Both the position numbers and the translations under genes were made by a program. Of a stretch of 64,000 bases of DNA, positions 56,980-64,000 are shown piece by piece. Numbering within the stretch: the first letter of the stretch is position 1; each line of letters starts with the position of its first letter. The notes beneath the pieces are model-generated. The model saw only the letters and a program-made list of their open reading frames with translations. It made no database searches and had not been told where the DNA came from. Source of the stretch: Helicobacter turcicus (GTDB lineage: Bacteria; Campylobacterota; Campylobacteria; Campylobacterales; Helicobacteraceae); NCBI RefSeq assembly GCF_019711685.1, contig NZ_JAIGYQ010000002.1, forward strand, positions 166,437 through 230,436, written 5' to 3'.

Positions 56980-58977
56980 TTATAAAATCTCTTCTTTTCT
57001 TGCATTTTTGATAGTAGCGTGTTTTCTATCTGCTTTATTATCTATCCTATAAAGCTCTGCGAGATAAGGTTTTGCATATTCGTATTCCCTCTCTCCCATT
57101 TCTCCGCTATGGGGCAAAATAATCACTTGTGCATTACTTGCGTAATAATTTTGTATAATTCTCGCCCTATTTTCCCTATCTATCCTGCTTAATGGCGTAT
57201 CAATGATAAGCGGTAGATTAGAGTTTGATAACTTGCTTAAAGCCCAAAAAATCGCAATCGCTAGAATCTGCTTTTGCCCACTGCTTTGATTTTCTATAAT
57301 GATTTGCTCATCATTTTCATCTTTAAGCTTTATCTCAAAATCCTCACTAATGCTCAATTCCTTGATATTGTCGTTAGGTAAAAGCTTTTGATAATTTTGC
57401 AAAATGAGCAAATGTAGTTCATCTCTTAGTGTATTGTTAAGTTTTTTTCTATACTGCTCTATACTTTTTTGCAAAGATTCTAGAATTTTTAGCTTATTAT
57501 CAATGCGTTCTGTATTGATCTTTTGTTTTAAGGAATCAATCTCTCTATCAAGTTGTTCTTTTTGTATTTCTAAATGTCTTAAGCTTATTTTGATATCTTC
57601 TTTTTTCTGTTCCTCTTGGGACTTTTCACTCTCTAATGCACCCATTTCCTCTTTGAGTGCCTTTTGTTTTTCTCTTGTGCTATCATCACTGCTTAGCACA
57701 TCTATATCATTTTTAACTTGCATGAGTTTATTTTTTGTGCTTTTTATATCTTTTATATCTTGTGCCAAACTTACATTTTCAAGCCTTACTAAAGATTCTC
57801 TTAAACAAGGTAGCATATTATGCATGATAAAAGAATTGCTAAATCCTTTGTGTTCTAGTCTATTTGGAAATTTATCCATAATATCTTCTATGCTTTTTAT
57901 ATCAAGCACTTTAAAGATTTCACTATTTTCAAGCTCTGCATTCATAAATGCTTTAAATTCAGGCAAAAGCCTTTTAAATACTTCAATATCACTTGCGGAC
58001 TTACTTGATTGCAATTTTTGTATTTCTGCCTTCAAATCTTGTAAAAGCACTTCATTGCTCACAAAAATCACACTTTTTATGCTTTCTTTTAATCGCTCTT
58101 TTAAAGAAACAAGTTCCTTATCAAGCTCATTTTTTTCACTAATAAGCTCTGCTTGCTCTTTGCTAGAATCTGCGCTTAGTTTTTCAATCTTTTTTTGTAT
58201 TTGCCTTATTTGATGAGCCTTTTGCTCAATAAAATATTCAATATTTTTAAGTCGCTCTTTGTTGTAGTTTAAGTTTCTCTCACATTTTTTTCTATCTTGC
58301 ATTGCATTTTCAAGCGTGTTCCGTTGTTCTTTATTTTCCTGTTCATTTTTTATTAAGTCTTCTCTATGATTTTGAATCTGTTTAATGAGCGTATCTAAAG
58401 GCTTAATTTGCAGTATTTCCTCAATTTTTCCTTGAAATTCTTCGCGTAAATTATTACTAAGCTCTCCTAATTCCTCGCCGTCAAAAAAGAAAAATTCTGT
58501 CAAATTTGGAGGCAAAATCGTATCGATTCTCTCTTGTGCTTTTTCATCTTTTAAAGTTTCTCTATCAAGATTCAATGTTAATTCTTCCTCAATCTCTCCA
58601 TAGACATTTTTAAAAGTGCGGGTGAGAGTGAAATTTTTATCTCCCAAAGTCCCCTCAAAAGAGACAAAAAACTCCTCTAAACCCTCTTTTATCGCTGCTT
58701 TATTTAAGATTCCAGCCCAAGAGTTTGAATCCCCTCTAAGCAGTTTTTTAGCAGATAGAATACGAGGCGCAAACCTTTTAATGACATTTGGAATCTCCGC
58801 CTCTTTCACGCCCACACCCAAAAAAAGCAATTTCGCACAGCGGATAAAGCTCGTTTTACCAAAGCCATTATTGCCATAAATGCAGTAGAGATTCCTGCCC
58901 TCACACTTTTTAAATTCCACTTCTACTTGTCCATAGTAAGCAAAAAGATTGCAAATGGTGATTTTTGAAATAAACAT
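56980..58977 (-). CDS. dndD: DNA sulfur modification protein DndD (SMC-like ATPase)
   Basis: A 665-residue Rad50/SMC-like protein: an N-terminal ATPase half with the P-loop IYGNNGFGKTSFI (about residue 34), the FFFFDGEELGELSNN segment, a long coiled coil (about 205-545), and a C-terminal half with the ABC signature region QSSGQKQILAIAIFWAL and Walker B LPLIIDTPLSRID. This pattern is diagnostic for DndD. It assists DNA phosphorothioation with DndC and DndE. Its ATG shares one base with the dndC stop. Confidence 0.92.
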   Translation of the reverse strand: MFISKITICNLFAYYGQVEVEFKKCEGRNLYCIYGNNGFGKTSFIRCAKLLFLGVGVKEAEIPNVIKRFAPRILSAKKLLRGDSNSWAGILNKAAIKEGLEEFFVSFEGTLGDKNFTLTRTFKNVYGEIEEELTLNLDRETLKDEKAQERIDTILPPNLTEFFFFDGEELGELSNNLREEFQGKIEEILQIKPLDTLIKQIQNHREDLIKNEQENKEQRNTLENAMQDRKKCERNLNYNKERLKNIEYFIEQKAHQIRQIQKKIEKLSADSSKEQAELISEKNELDKELVSLKERLKESIKSVIFVSNEVLLQDLKAEIQKLQSSKSASDIEVFKRLLPEFKAFMNAELENSEIFKVLDIKSIEDIMDKFPNRLEHKGFSNSFIMHNMLPCLRESLVRLENVSLAQDIKDIKSTKNKLMQVKNDIDVLSSDDSTREKQKALKEEMGALESEKSQEEQKKEDIKISLRHLEIQKEQLDREIDSLKQKINTERIDNKLKILESLQKSIEQYRKKLNNTLRDELHLLILQNYQKLLPNDNIKELSISEDFEIKLKDENDEQIIIENQSSGQKQILAIAIFWALSKLSNSNLPLIIDTPLSRIDRENRARIIQNYYASNAQVIILPHSGEMGEREYEYAKPYLAELYRIDNKADRKHATIKNARKEEIL

Positions 58978-60350
58978 TATGCCTCCCTTTGCTTGCTTGT
59001 TTTATCCTCTACAAGCTTTTTTATCTCTTCTTTTATCTTGTTTGAAGCATTATTTTTGCCCCTTGAACCTGTGGTATTATAAATATCAATACAAGTGCCA
59101 ATGAGATTCTCAAGCTCTTTAGAATCCACCTCATCATTTGCGACCTCTGCTAAAAGCTCCTTGTGTAAAACCTTGCTTTTCTCTAAGTTCTCATCTTTCA
59201 TTCTGCCTACCTCCTGTGCGAGTTGTATTGCTTTGTTTTCAAAATCAAAGTCTTTACTCCATTGCTTTTGTATGGCATCAATCTGCGCATCTGAAATCAG
59301 CCAACTACCGCCATTTTGCATAAATTCCCGCTCCACTTGCAAAAGCTTGCTTAGAATCTCTATGCGAATATGGCTTAGAAATGGTCCTAATCCCCCGACT
59401 TTATACACCGCCTTGCCATCGCGTTTGTAGTCCGCCCTCGCATTGCAATCCTCCCTTAAATCTTTAATGTAATTCCTAAATGCATTCAAAGCTTTAAGAT
59501 TCTCCTCGCCTGATTCTATAAACCCTTGCATTGATTTATCCTCATTTACCACCGTGCATACCCAGCAGCCAAATCGTGAGCCACCACAACTGCTTTGACT
59601 TAAATCCGTGATGAATTGACACTCCTCGCCACTTGCCTTAGCATAGAGTGAAAATAGCTCGCTATGGTCTTTCTCCCATAGAGGCTTGTGCGTGCTAAGA
59701 TACGCCCAGACTTCATCAGTGCTCCATTCTGCTATGGGCGAAAAGGTAAGGGTGTTTGGAAAGTCGTGATGTTGCGAGTAGCCCTCTTCGTTTAAGATGC
59801 GCTTTTCTATGGATTTTTTACGATTGCTAGATTCTGCTTTTCTTGAGCCTAGTATCAAAAGCGCCGAGCCATATTTTTGCGTGATTTTAGCAATCTCTGC
59901 TTTGGCTGGAGTGATTTTAAGCCTATCGGTGCACCACCTAAAAGTCCTCGTTGGGCTAGGGTAGCCCTTACCAATGAGATTTACCCAAAAGTCATCTTTA
60001 AGCGTTGGGCTTACTTGCAAGATTTCAAAAGGGATTTTGTTTTCTTTAGCGTGCGTATTAATAGAATCTATTACTTCTTTTAAAAATCTATCAATATGCG
60101 GGGCTTCTACAAGCGTATTTGAGGCGATAGCATAGGTTTGCCGCCTTTGGCTTTGTGGTAAAGATACAAGCATTTCATAGACAAGTTGCAACACACAAGT
60201 AGAATCTTTACCCCCGCTAAAAGCCACAACCCAAGTGCGTTTTGAGGCGAGGAATTTGCTCTTTAGCGATTCTAAAGTAGAGCAAATGTGTGAGCTTTTA
60301 GGATTTTGCGAATTTGAGATAGGGCTAAAGCCATTGTCAAAGGCTTCCAT
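58977..60350 (-). CDS. dndC: DNA sulfur modification protein DndC (PAPS-reductase-like ATPase)
   Basis: A 457-residue ATP-pyrophosphatase with the PP-loop VVAFSGGKDSTCVLQLVYEML (residues about 42-62) and the DndC signature TFRWCTDRLKI. An iron-sulfur cysteine cluster (CGGSRFGCWVC, about 255-265) follows the conserved ECQFITD. DndC adenylates and sulfurates DNA using sulfur from a cysteine desulfurase. The ATG at 60350 has only a weak GGA upstream, and the frame is open without a stop back to the G tract at 60487-60496, continuing the rhodanese-like ORF. Initiation may therefore depend on the tract length. Confidence 0.93.
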   Translation of the reverse strand: MEAFDNGFSPISNSQNPKSSHICSTLESLKSKFLASKRTWVVAFSGGKDSTCVLQLVYEMLVSLPQSQRRQTYAIASNTLVEAPHIDRFLKEVIDSINTHAKENKIPFEILQVSPTLKDDFWVNLIGKGYPSPTRTFRWCTDRLKITPAKAEIAKITQKYGSALLILGSRKAESSNRKKSIEKRILNEEGYSQHHDFPNTLTFSPIAEWSTDEVWAYLSTHKPLWEKDHSELFSLYAKASGEECQFITDLSQSSCGGSRFGCWVCTVVNEDKSMQGFIESGEENLKALNAFRNYIKDLREDCNARADYKRDGKAVYKVGGLGPFLSHIRIEILSKLLQVEREFMQNGGSWLISDAQIDAIQKQWSKDFDFENKAIQLAQEVGRMKDENLEKSKVLHKELLAEVANDEVDSKELENLIGTCIDIYNTTGSRGKNNASNKIKEEIKKLVEDKTSKQREA

Positions 60351-60463
60351 TATTCCACAATCTAAATAGTAAATGGTATTTAAGGGGTAAAGTGAGAGAA
60401 AGTTTTGGTTTTGGCTTAAGCTTTGGGCTAGGGCTTTAGATTTTTTAGCACTAAAGCAAAGGA

Positions 60464-60667
60464 TTAAAAGAGGCTTAGAACTATTGCCCCCCCCCCTAAA
60501 TGCGCTAAAAATTCTATGATTTCTTTTTCATTTTGTGCGTGGAGTGAGCCTTGTAAATGCGCACTTAAAAAGGCTTGAGTGCTACGAATATCAAAGAGGT
60601 GAAAGGAAGCCAAGCCCATTTTTTGCAACAAAGACAGAGATAAGGCTTTAAGTATGATATTTTTCAT
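60464..60667 (-). CDS. Rhodanese-like N-terminal ORF, truncated by a G10 tract upstream of dndC
   Basis: From ATG 60667, with GAGG seven bases upstream, the sequence reads as the first half of a rhodanese domain (FHLFDIRSTQAFLSAHLQGSLHAQ). At the G10 tract (60487-60496) the frame shifts and stops 12 codons after the tract begins. If the tract were G8 or G11 the frame would continue GGGNSSKPLLILCFSAKKSKAL, supplying the rhodanese active loop (Cys followed by FSAKKS), then SQNQNFLSLYPL and NTIYYLDCGI, directly into DndC Met1 with no stop. That gives a 562- or 563-residue rhodanese-DndC fusion. Confidence 0.72.
   Translation of the reverse strand: MKNIILKALSLSLLQKMGLASFHLFDIRSTQAFLSAHLQGSLHAQNEKEIIEFLAHLGGGAIVLSLF
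60487..60496. repeat. G10 phase-variation tract (C10 on the plus strand)
   Basis: Ten consecutive C on the plus strand. Homopolymeric G tracts of this length are the classical contingency loci of Helicobacter and Campylobacter. One extra base, or two fewer, joins the rhodanese ORF to dndC. Confidence 0.85.
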
Positions 60668-60741
60668 TATTTGCCTCGTGTTTTCTCATTCTCTCACTTT
60701 TCCCTCTGTATTTTAGCCTATAAAGTGCTTTGAAGGCGCGT

Positions 60742-60747
60742 ATTATA
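60742..60747 (-). promoter_or_regulatory. Probable -10 box of the rhodanese-dndCDE operon
   Basis: Minus-strand TATAAT about 75 bases before ATG 60667, in the gap after hsdM. No TATAAT-like box was seen between the rhodanese ATG and dndC. Confidence 0.55.
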
Positions 60748-60799
60748 CTATTAATTAGCTTATGTATTATTTAGCATATAATTTAGATTAAATTTGTCT

Positions 60800-60820
60800 T
60801 TGTCATATTTGCTAGTGAGG
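60800..60820. repeat. Copy of the TTGTCATATTTGCTAG repeat
   Basis: These 21 bases are identical to 63292-63312. The downstream arm, intact in the other copy, is diverged here (TTAGCAAAATAT at about 60841). Confidence 0.65.
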
Positions 60821-60864
60821 GTGAAATTGATTGCACGAGCGTTAGCAAAATATCTTAATTTTTT

Positions 60865-60890
60865 GTCATTCTGAGCGTAGCGAAGAATCT
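60865..60890. repeat. Interspersed repeat with GTCATTCTGAGCGTAGCGAA core
   Basis: A 26-base unit closely matched at 63258-63283, where GAGCGTAGCG becomes GAGTGTAAGCG. The same kind of element is widespread in intergenic regions of many bacteria. Here it lies between hsdM and the dnd promoter. Confidence 0.6.
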
Positions 60891-60974
60891 AATGAGATAT
60901 TTCGCATTTTTCAAATGCTCAATATGACAAACTTATTTTTACCCAAAAAATTCTTTGATAGTTTAATTAAAGCA

Positions 60975-62513
60975 TTAAGCTATATTCTCAAGTTCCTCGA
61001 CTATTGCATCAATTTGTGTTCTTAAAGCTACTTGAGTTTTTAGCATCTCTTTAATCTGCGCATTAAGAAAGGCTATATCAATCACTTCTTTCGTATCCTT
61101 TGCCTCTACATAGCTAGAAACGCTTAGATTGTAGTCATTCTTAACAATCTGCTCTTTTGGCACGAGCGCACTTAAAAACGATTCATTATCCCTTGCCTTG
61201 TAGGTTTTTAAAATCTTTTCTAGATTCTGCGGTGAAAGCATATTTTTATTCGTTACTTTGATAAATTCCTCTTGGGCATTGATGAATAAAACCTTATCGT
61301 CCCTCTTATTTCTTCGTAATACCAAGATACACACCGCAATGCCTGTGCCAAAGAAAAGATTAGGCGCAAGAGCTATCACGCAATCAACGAAATTTTCCTC
61401 TATCAAATACTTTCTTATATCCCGCTCCGCACCGCTTCTATACATCACACCCGGGAAGCAGACAATTGCCGCAGAGCCTTTCTCACTAAGCCAAGAGAGA
61501 GTGTGCATTACAAAAGCTAAATCAGCCTTTGATTCAGGAGCTAAACCCCCCGCCTTAGAAAACCGTTCATCATTAATTAAAAGTGCATTGCTTTTGCCTT
61601 CCCATTTGATACTATAAGGAGGATTGCTAACGATTGCGTCAAAGGGTTCGGTTTGTTTGTGCTTTTCATCAGGCTTTGTTAAAGTATCGCCGTGTGCTAT
61701 ATCAAAACACGTCCATTCCACATTATGCAATAGCATATTCATTCTTGCAAGGTTATAAGTGGTGATATTGATTTCTTGTCCAAAATAACCTAATTTCGGG
61801 TCTTTTTTCAAAATCTTTTTATATTGCAAGAGTAGTGATCCACTTCCACATGCTGGATCATAGACCTTATTAGGCTTAGCGTTATTGCAAAGTGTGATTT
61901 CAACTAAAAGTCTGCTTACTTCTTGAGGGGTGAAAAACTCCCCGCCACTTTTCCCCGCATTGCTTGCATACATTTTCATTAAATACTCATACGCATCGCC
62001 AAAGACATCAATTTCATTTTCATTATAATGTAGCTCTAAATCCTTAATGGCTCGCATTATGCTTAAAATTTTTTTATTGCGCTCACTATTGGAGTTACCA
62101 AGCTTATTAGAATATAAATCCATATCTGCAAAAAGCCCCTCAAACTGCCTAGAGCTTTCATAATTTTTGCTATTTGCTTGGATTTCCTTAAAATATCCGC
62201 TTAAAGTCTCATTGAGTTTCTCTAAATCAGCATTTTTAAGCACATTTGAAAACAAAGCGCTAGGTTTGATAAAAAATCCATAGGCGTTTAATATAGTCTC
62301 CTTGCCATTTTCTGCCTCCTCATCGCTTAGGGCTTCATAGTCTGTATTGTGTAATTCATCAATGCTATTTTTGAGCTTCTCACTGATAAAGTAATAAAAC
62401 AAAAATCCCAAAACATAGCTTTTGAAGTCCCAGCCATCGACACTTCCTCTTAAGTCATTTGCGATTTTCCATATTGTTTTATGGAGTTCCTCTCTTTGTT
62501 CTACGCTTTTCAT
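60975..62513 (-). CDS. hsdM: Type I restriction-modification methylase subunit HsdM (orphan)
   Basis: A 512-residue adenine methylase with the N-terminal helical HsdM domain (KTIWKIANDLRGSVDGWDFKSYVLGFLFYYF), the GGEFFTPQEVSRLL segment, motif I VYDPACGSGSLLLQ (about residue 218) and motif IV AIVSNPPYSIKWEG (about 288). It appears complete and intact. Neither hsdS nor hsdR is present before the dnd genes downstream or relBE upstream, so it is an orphan within the window and cannot recognise DNA without a specificity subunit. Confidence 0.92.
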   Translation of the reverse strand: MKSVEQREELHKTIWKIANDLRGSVDGWDFKSYVLGFLFYYFISEKLKNSIDELHNTDYEALSDEEAENGKETILNAYGFFIKPSALFSNVLKNADLEKLNETLSGYFKEIQANSKNYESSRQFEGLFADMDLYSNKLGNSNSERNKKILSIMRAIKDLELHYNENEIDVFGDAYEYLMKMYASNAGKSGGEFFTPQEVSRLLVEITLCNNAKPNKVYDPACGSGSLLLQYKKILKKDPKLGYFGQEINITTYNLARMNMLLHNVEWTCFDIAHGDTLTKPDEKHKQTEPFDAIVSNPPYSIKWEGKSNALLINDERFSKAGGLAPESKADLAFVMHTLSWLSEKGSAAIVCFPGVMYRSGAERDIRKYLIEENFVDCVIALAPNLFFGTGIAVCILVLRRNKRDDKVLFINAQEEFIKVTNKNMLSPQNLEKILKTYKARDNESFLSALVPKEQIVKNDYNLSVSSYVEAKDTKEVIDIAFLNAQIKEMLKTQVALRTQIDAIVEELENIA

Positions 62514-62576
62514 TGTTTTCTCCTTTGTGTTATTGGTTTATTTGTGGGTTAAGGATTCTATTTAACTTCCTGTATT

Positions 62577-62837
62577 TTATTTATAAATATCGCCTCTAGA
62601 TTCTGCATCATATGCATAGATAATAATCTCCTTTTCTTTTATTTCATAAAGGATTCTATATTTGCCAATCCTTAAGCGATAGCGATTTTGTGTGCCTTGC
62701 AGTCTTTTAGTATCCTACGTGTTTGCGTAAGGATTTTGTGCGATTTGCTCTAGTGCGTTGATGACTTTAGGGGCTAAGTCGCGGTGCTTTTGTAGGAATT
62801 TCTTTACTTCCTTGCTATATCCTAAGGAATAATTCAT
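62577..62837 (-). pseudogene. RelE/ParE-type toxin with an in-frame amber stop
   Basis: The ATG at 62837 overlaps the antitoxin stop (ATGA), the usual arrangement. The 86-codon frame reads MNYSLGYSKEVKKFLQKH through NPYANT, then TAG (62715-62717), then DTKRLQGTQNRYRLRIGKYRILYEI and RGDIYK to a stop at 62577. All later RelE motifs (KRLxG, YRLRIGKYRILYEI, RGDIYK) are preserved in frame, so a single base change would restore the toxin. As it stands the catalytic C-terminal half is not made. Confidence 0.85.
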
Positions 62838-63112
62838 TTGATTCCAAGCTCCCTTTTAAGCTCTTCGTGGCTTATTATTTCACCTCTCTCTAGCTCTTTT
62901 ATAGCTTTTTTATAGGCTCTCTTGTTTGCCTCTGTCTCAATAGTGTCTGGGTCTATTTCGCTACTTACGCTAAAGGGAATCTCACCAGTTTTAAGCACCT
63001 TTGCGGCAAACATTCTAAAGGCTGTGCCTAAATCTAGCCCCATATCCTTAAGCATTATTTCTAAAATCTCTTTATCACTGCTATCCATTCTAAATTGCAC
63101 AACTGAAGTCAT
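62834..63112 (-). CDS. relB: RelB/DinJ-family antitoxin
   Basis: A 92-residue protein: an N-terminal ribbon-helix-helix (TSVVQFRMDSSDKEILEIML, then GLDLGTAFRMFAAKVL) and a C-terminal toxin-binding tail (EISHEELKRELGIK type). It should repress its own promoter and neutralise the adjacent toxin. The promoter -10 (63144) and AAGGA ribosome binding site look functional. It may persist because it still regulates transcription, or may be decaying along with the toxin. Confidence 0.9.
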   Translation of the reverse strand: MTSVVQFRMDSSDKEILEIMLKDMGLDLGTAFRMFAAKVLKTGEIPFSVSSEIDPDTIETEANKRAYKKAIKELERGEIISHEELKRELGIK

Positions 63113-63143
63113 TTTCTATCCTTTTGTATGGTTTTGAATGGCT

Positions 63144-63149
63144 ATTATA
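63144..63149 (-). promoter_or_regulatory. Probable -10 box of the relBE operon
   Basis: Minus-strand TATAAT 32 bases before the relB ATG at 63112, with GTATAAT in an AT-rich context. Confidence 0.55.
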
Positions 63150-63257
63150 CTTTATTTAGAGTAAATCCTGCCTTTTGTCATCACGCCCCCCTTGTCATTC
63201 CAAAACTCATTTTGTCATACTAAGACACCCTTTATCATTCTTGAGCTCCCCCTCCCT

Positions 63258-63283
63258 GTCATTCTGAGTGTAAGCGAAGAATC
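63258..63283. repeat. Second copy of the GTCATTCTGAG interspersed repeat
   Basis: Matches 60865-60890 with small differences. Three shorter GTCATT/ATCATT units precede it at about 63190-63250, suggesting a small degenerate array. Confidence 0.6.
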
Positions 63284-63291
63284 CCCCTTTT

Positions 63292-63334
63292 TTGTCATAT
63301 TTGCTAGTGAGGATTCCACTAGCAAATATGACAA
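63292..63334. repeat. Perfect 18-base inverted repeat
   Basis: Arms TTGTCATATTTGCTAGTG (63292-63309) and CACTAGCAAATATGACAA (63317-63334) pair perfectly around a 7-base loop. The left arm plus three bases recurs exactly at 60800-60820. Confidence 0.7.
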
Positions 63335-63932
63335 CATTAATTTTAAATTTGTATTTTATGCAATGCAATGTATTAAATACCAACCGATAGAACACGCAAG
63401 ACAATATATACAGACTTATTCACAATTTAAAATCCCCCTCCGCACAAAAAGAGAACTTAGAAACTCCACATTCTCGCTCGCTTCATGGTGTGAGAAAAAG
63501 AGAGAAAAGGAAGCAAGTTGGCAAACCATAAAATGTGCGCGTTTAAATCTCTTTTTAAGTTTTTTGGCATTTAATAGGCTTTGGTAGCATTGATTTCAAA
63601 AAGTGGAGTAAGGGGAGGAATGTTGGAATCTAAAATGCAATTTGAAGATATTTTGTTACAAAAAGTTACAGATTCATAGGAATAATTGTGTGTATTTTGC
63701 GGGTTTTTACTATGATTTTGTTTAAGACTACTACCATAAAAACTAAAAATTCTAAAAGTGCAAATGCTTTCATAAAAGGATTATATAAGTTTCTTTAAAA
63801 AAGTAAAATTTATTTTATATGTGTTAATTTTAAGTTTTAAAATCAAAATAAAACTCTTTGCAAATGGGAATTGGGTTATGCAAGGAAAAGCCTAAATTTA
63901 TCAAGAAAAAGTAATAGGTAAGGGAGGATAAG
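63335..63932. other. Intergenic stretch before the last gene
   Basis: No convincing gene. A 19-codon frame at 63620 follows a GGAGG but is too short to call. The first part may be decayed coding sequence (mixed-composition stretch 63430-63590). A good ribosome binding site (AGGGAGG) at the very end belongs to the next gene. Confidence 0.4.
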
Positions 63933-64000
63933 TTGCGGTTTTTAGTGATTTTTCTGTGTTTGTTTGGGGGAGAACTTTTTGCATGTAAGGAACGTGTGTT
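63933..64000 (+). CDS. Secreted protein, 3' end outside the window
   Basis: TTG at 63933 preceded by AGGGAGG at 63920-63926 begins (M)RFLVIFLCLFGGELFACKERV, a clear signal peptide with a possible cut near FAC. Only 22 codons are in the window. Function cannot be said. Confidence 0.6.
   Translation, partial: MRFLVIFLCLFGGELFACKERV

Larger units (their letters stand above)
45459..63112 (-). other. Defence island (restriction, phosphorothioation, toxin-antitoxin)
   Basis: All genes in this 17.7-kb stretch lie on the minus strand, and nearly all belong to DNA modification, restriction or toxin-antitoxin families. The word GGAATCC/GGATTCC, about 30 copies in the first 45 kb by eye, was found only once here. 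Homopolymer tracts and broken genes are concentrated here. No integrase, transposase or tRNA marks the borders; interspersed repeats occur at the right end. Confidence 0.75.

Noticed and set aside
57404..58213. Long plus-strand open frame of 269 codons opposite dndD
   Set aside because: It is the antisense of the DndD coiled coil; the composition (Ser/Phe/Leu/Cys-rich) is what a reverse-read Lys/Glu-rich coiled coil gives. No ribosome binding site or domain.
60865..60890. Possible CRISPR repeat
   Set aside because: The units are few, irregularly spaced and not separated by constant-length spacers; they match a common interspersed intergenic repeat type, and no cas gene is present.
45459..63112. 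Prophage or integrative element
   Set aside because: No integrase, phage structural gene, conjugation gene, tRNA or clear attachment repeats were found at the borders.
63192..63587. Plus-strand open frame of 131 codons
   Set aside because: It runs straight through the interspersed and inverted repeats; the encoded segment around SVSEESPFF is just translated repeat DNA.

Overview
The window looks like a chromosomal segment of a Helicobacter-type member of the Campylobacterota, probably an enterohepatic species. The evidence is low GC, the block rpmH-rnpA-yidD-yidC-jag-mnmE, the block aroB-mscS-mtaB-ftsH-like, and a CmeABC-type efflux operon with a CmeR-type operator. The species is inferred from gene content and order, not from a database match. 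No rRNA, tRNA, CRISPR array, integrase or transposase was seen.

Bases 1-45,400 are mostly housekeeping genes. They include a split pyruvate carboxylase (pycB, cut by the window edge, and pycA) around xseA and uppP; the rpmH-rnpA-yidD-yidC-jag-mnmE cluster; a paired SMR exporter (mdtJI-like); aroB, an MscS channel, mtaB and an FtsH-like protein whose protease motif is destroyed; dus, murJ, a FapA-like protein, ruvA, rimO and tilS; a minus-strand run glyS / trpC-like / ferredoxin / ppx / waaC / htrB / second heptosyltransferase; a histidine kinase; a chemoreceptor with a periplasmic haem-c motif; cmeABC; a PepSY protein; and a YejA-like peptide-binding protein.

Bases about 45,450-63,100 form a defence island in which every gene is on the minus strand. 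In transcription order it holds: a RelBE pair with a nonsense-mutated toxin; an orphan type I methylase (HsdM); a DNA phosphorothioation module (rhodanese-like ORF, DndC, DndD, and a DndE-like domain fused to an FtsK ATPase); an MboII/HpyII-like type IIS system (two methylases plus an HNH nuclease); a TfoX-N protein; a DUF262-DUF1524 protein of the GmrSD/SspE class; a zinc-ribbon protein; and an AlwI-family type IIS system whose second methylase is frameshifted at an A9 tract and whose nuclease is broken.

The most interesting signal is a G10 tract (minus strand, 60487-60496) inside the rhodanese-like ORF just upstream of dndC. With G8 or G11 the rhodanese domain, including its catalytic-loop cysteine, would be fused in frame to DndC with no intervening stop. 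With the G10 present here it terminates early. This predicts a phase-variable rhodanese-DndC protein, and so switchable DNA phosphorothioation. No dndB or dndFGH lies in the window; the nearby DUF262 protein is a candidate partner.

The last 900 bases hold interspersed repeats that also occur before hsdM, then the first codons of a secreted protein that runs off the end.
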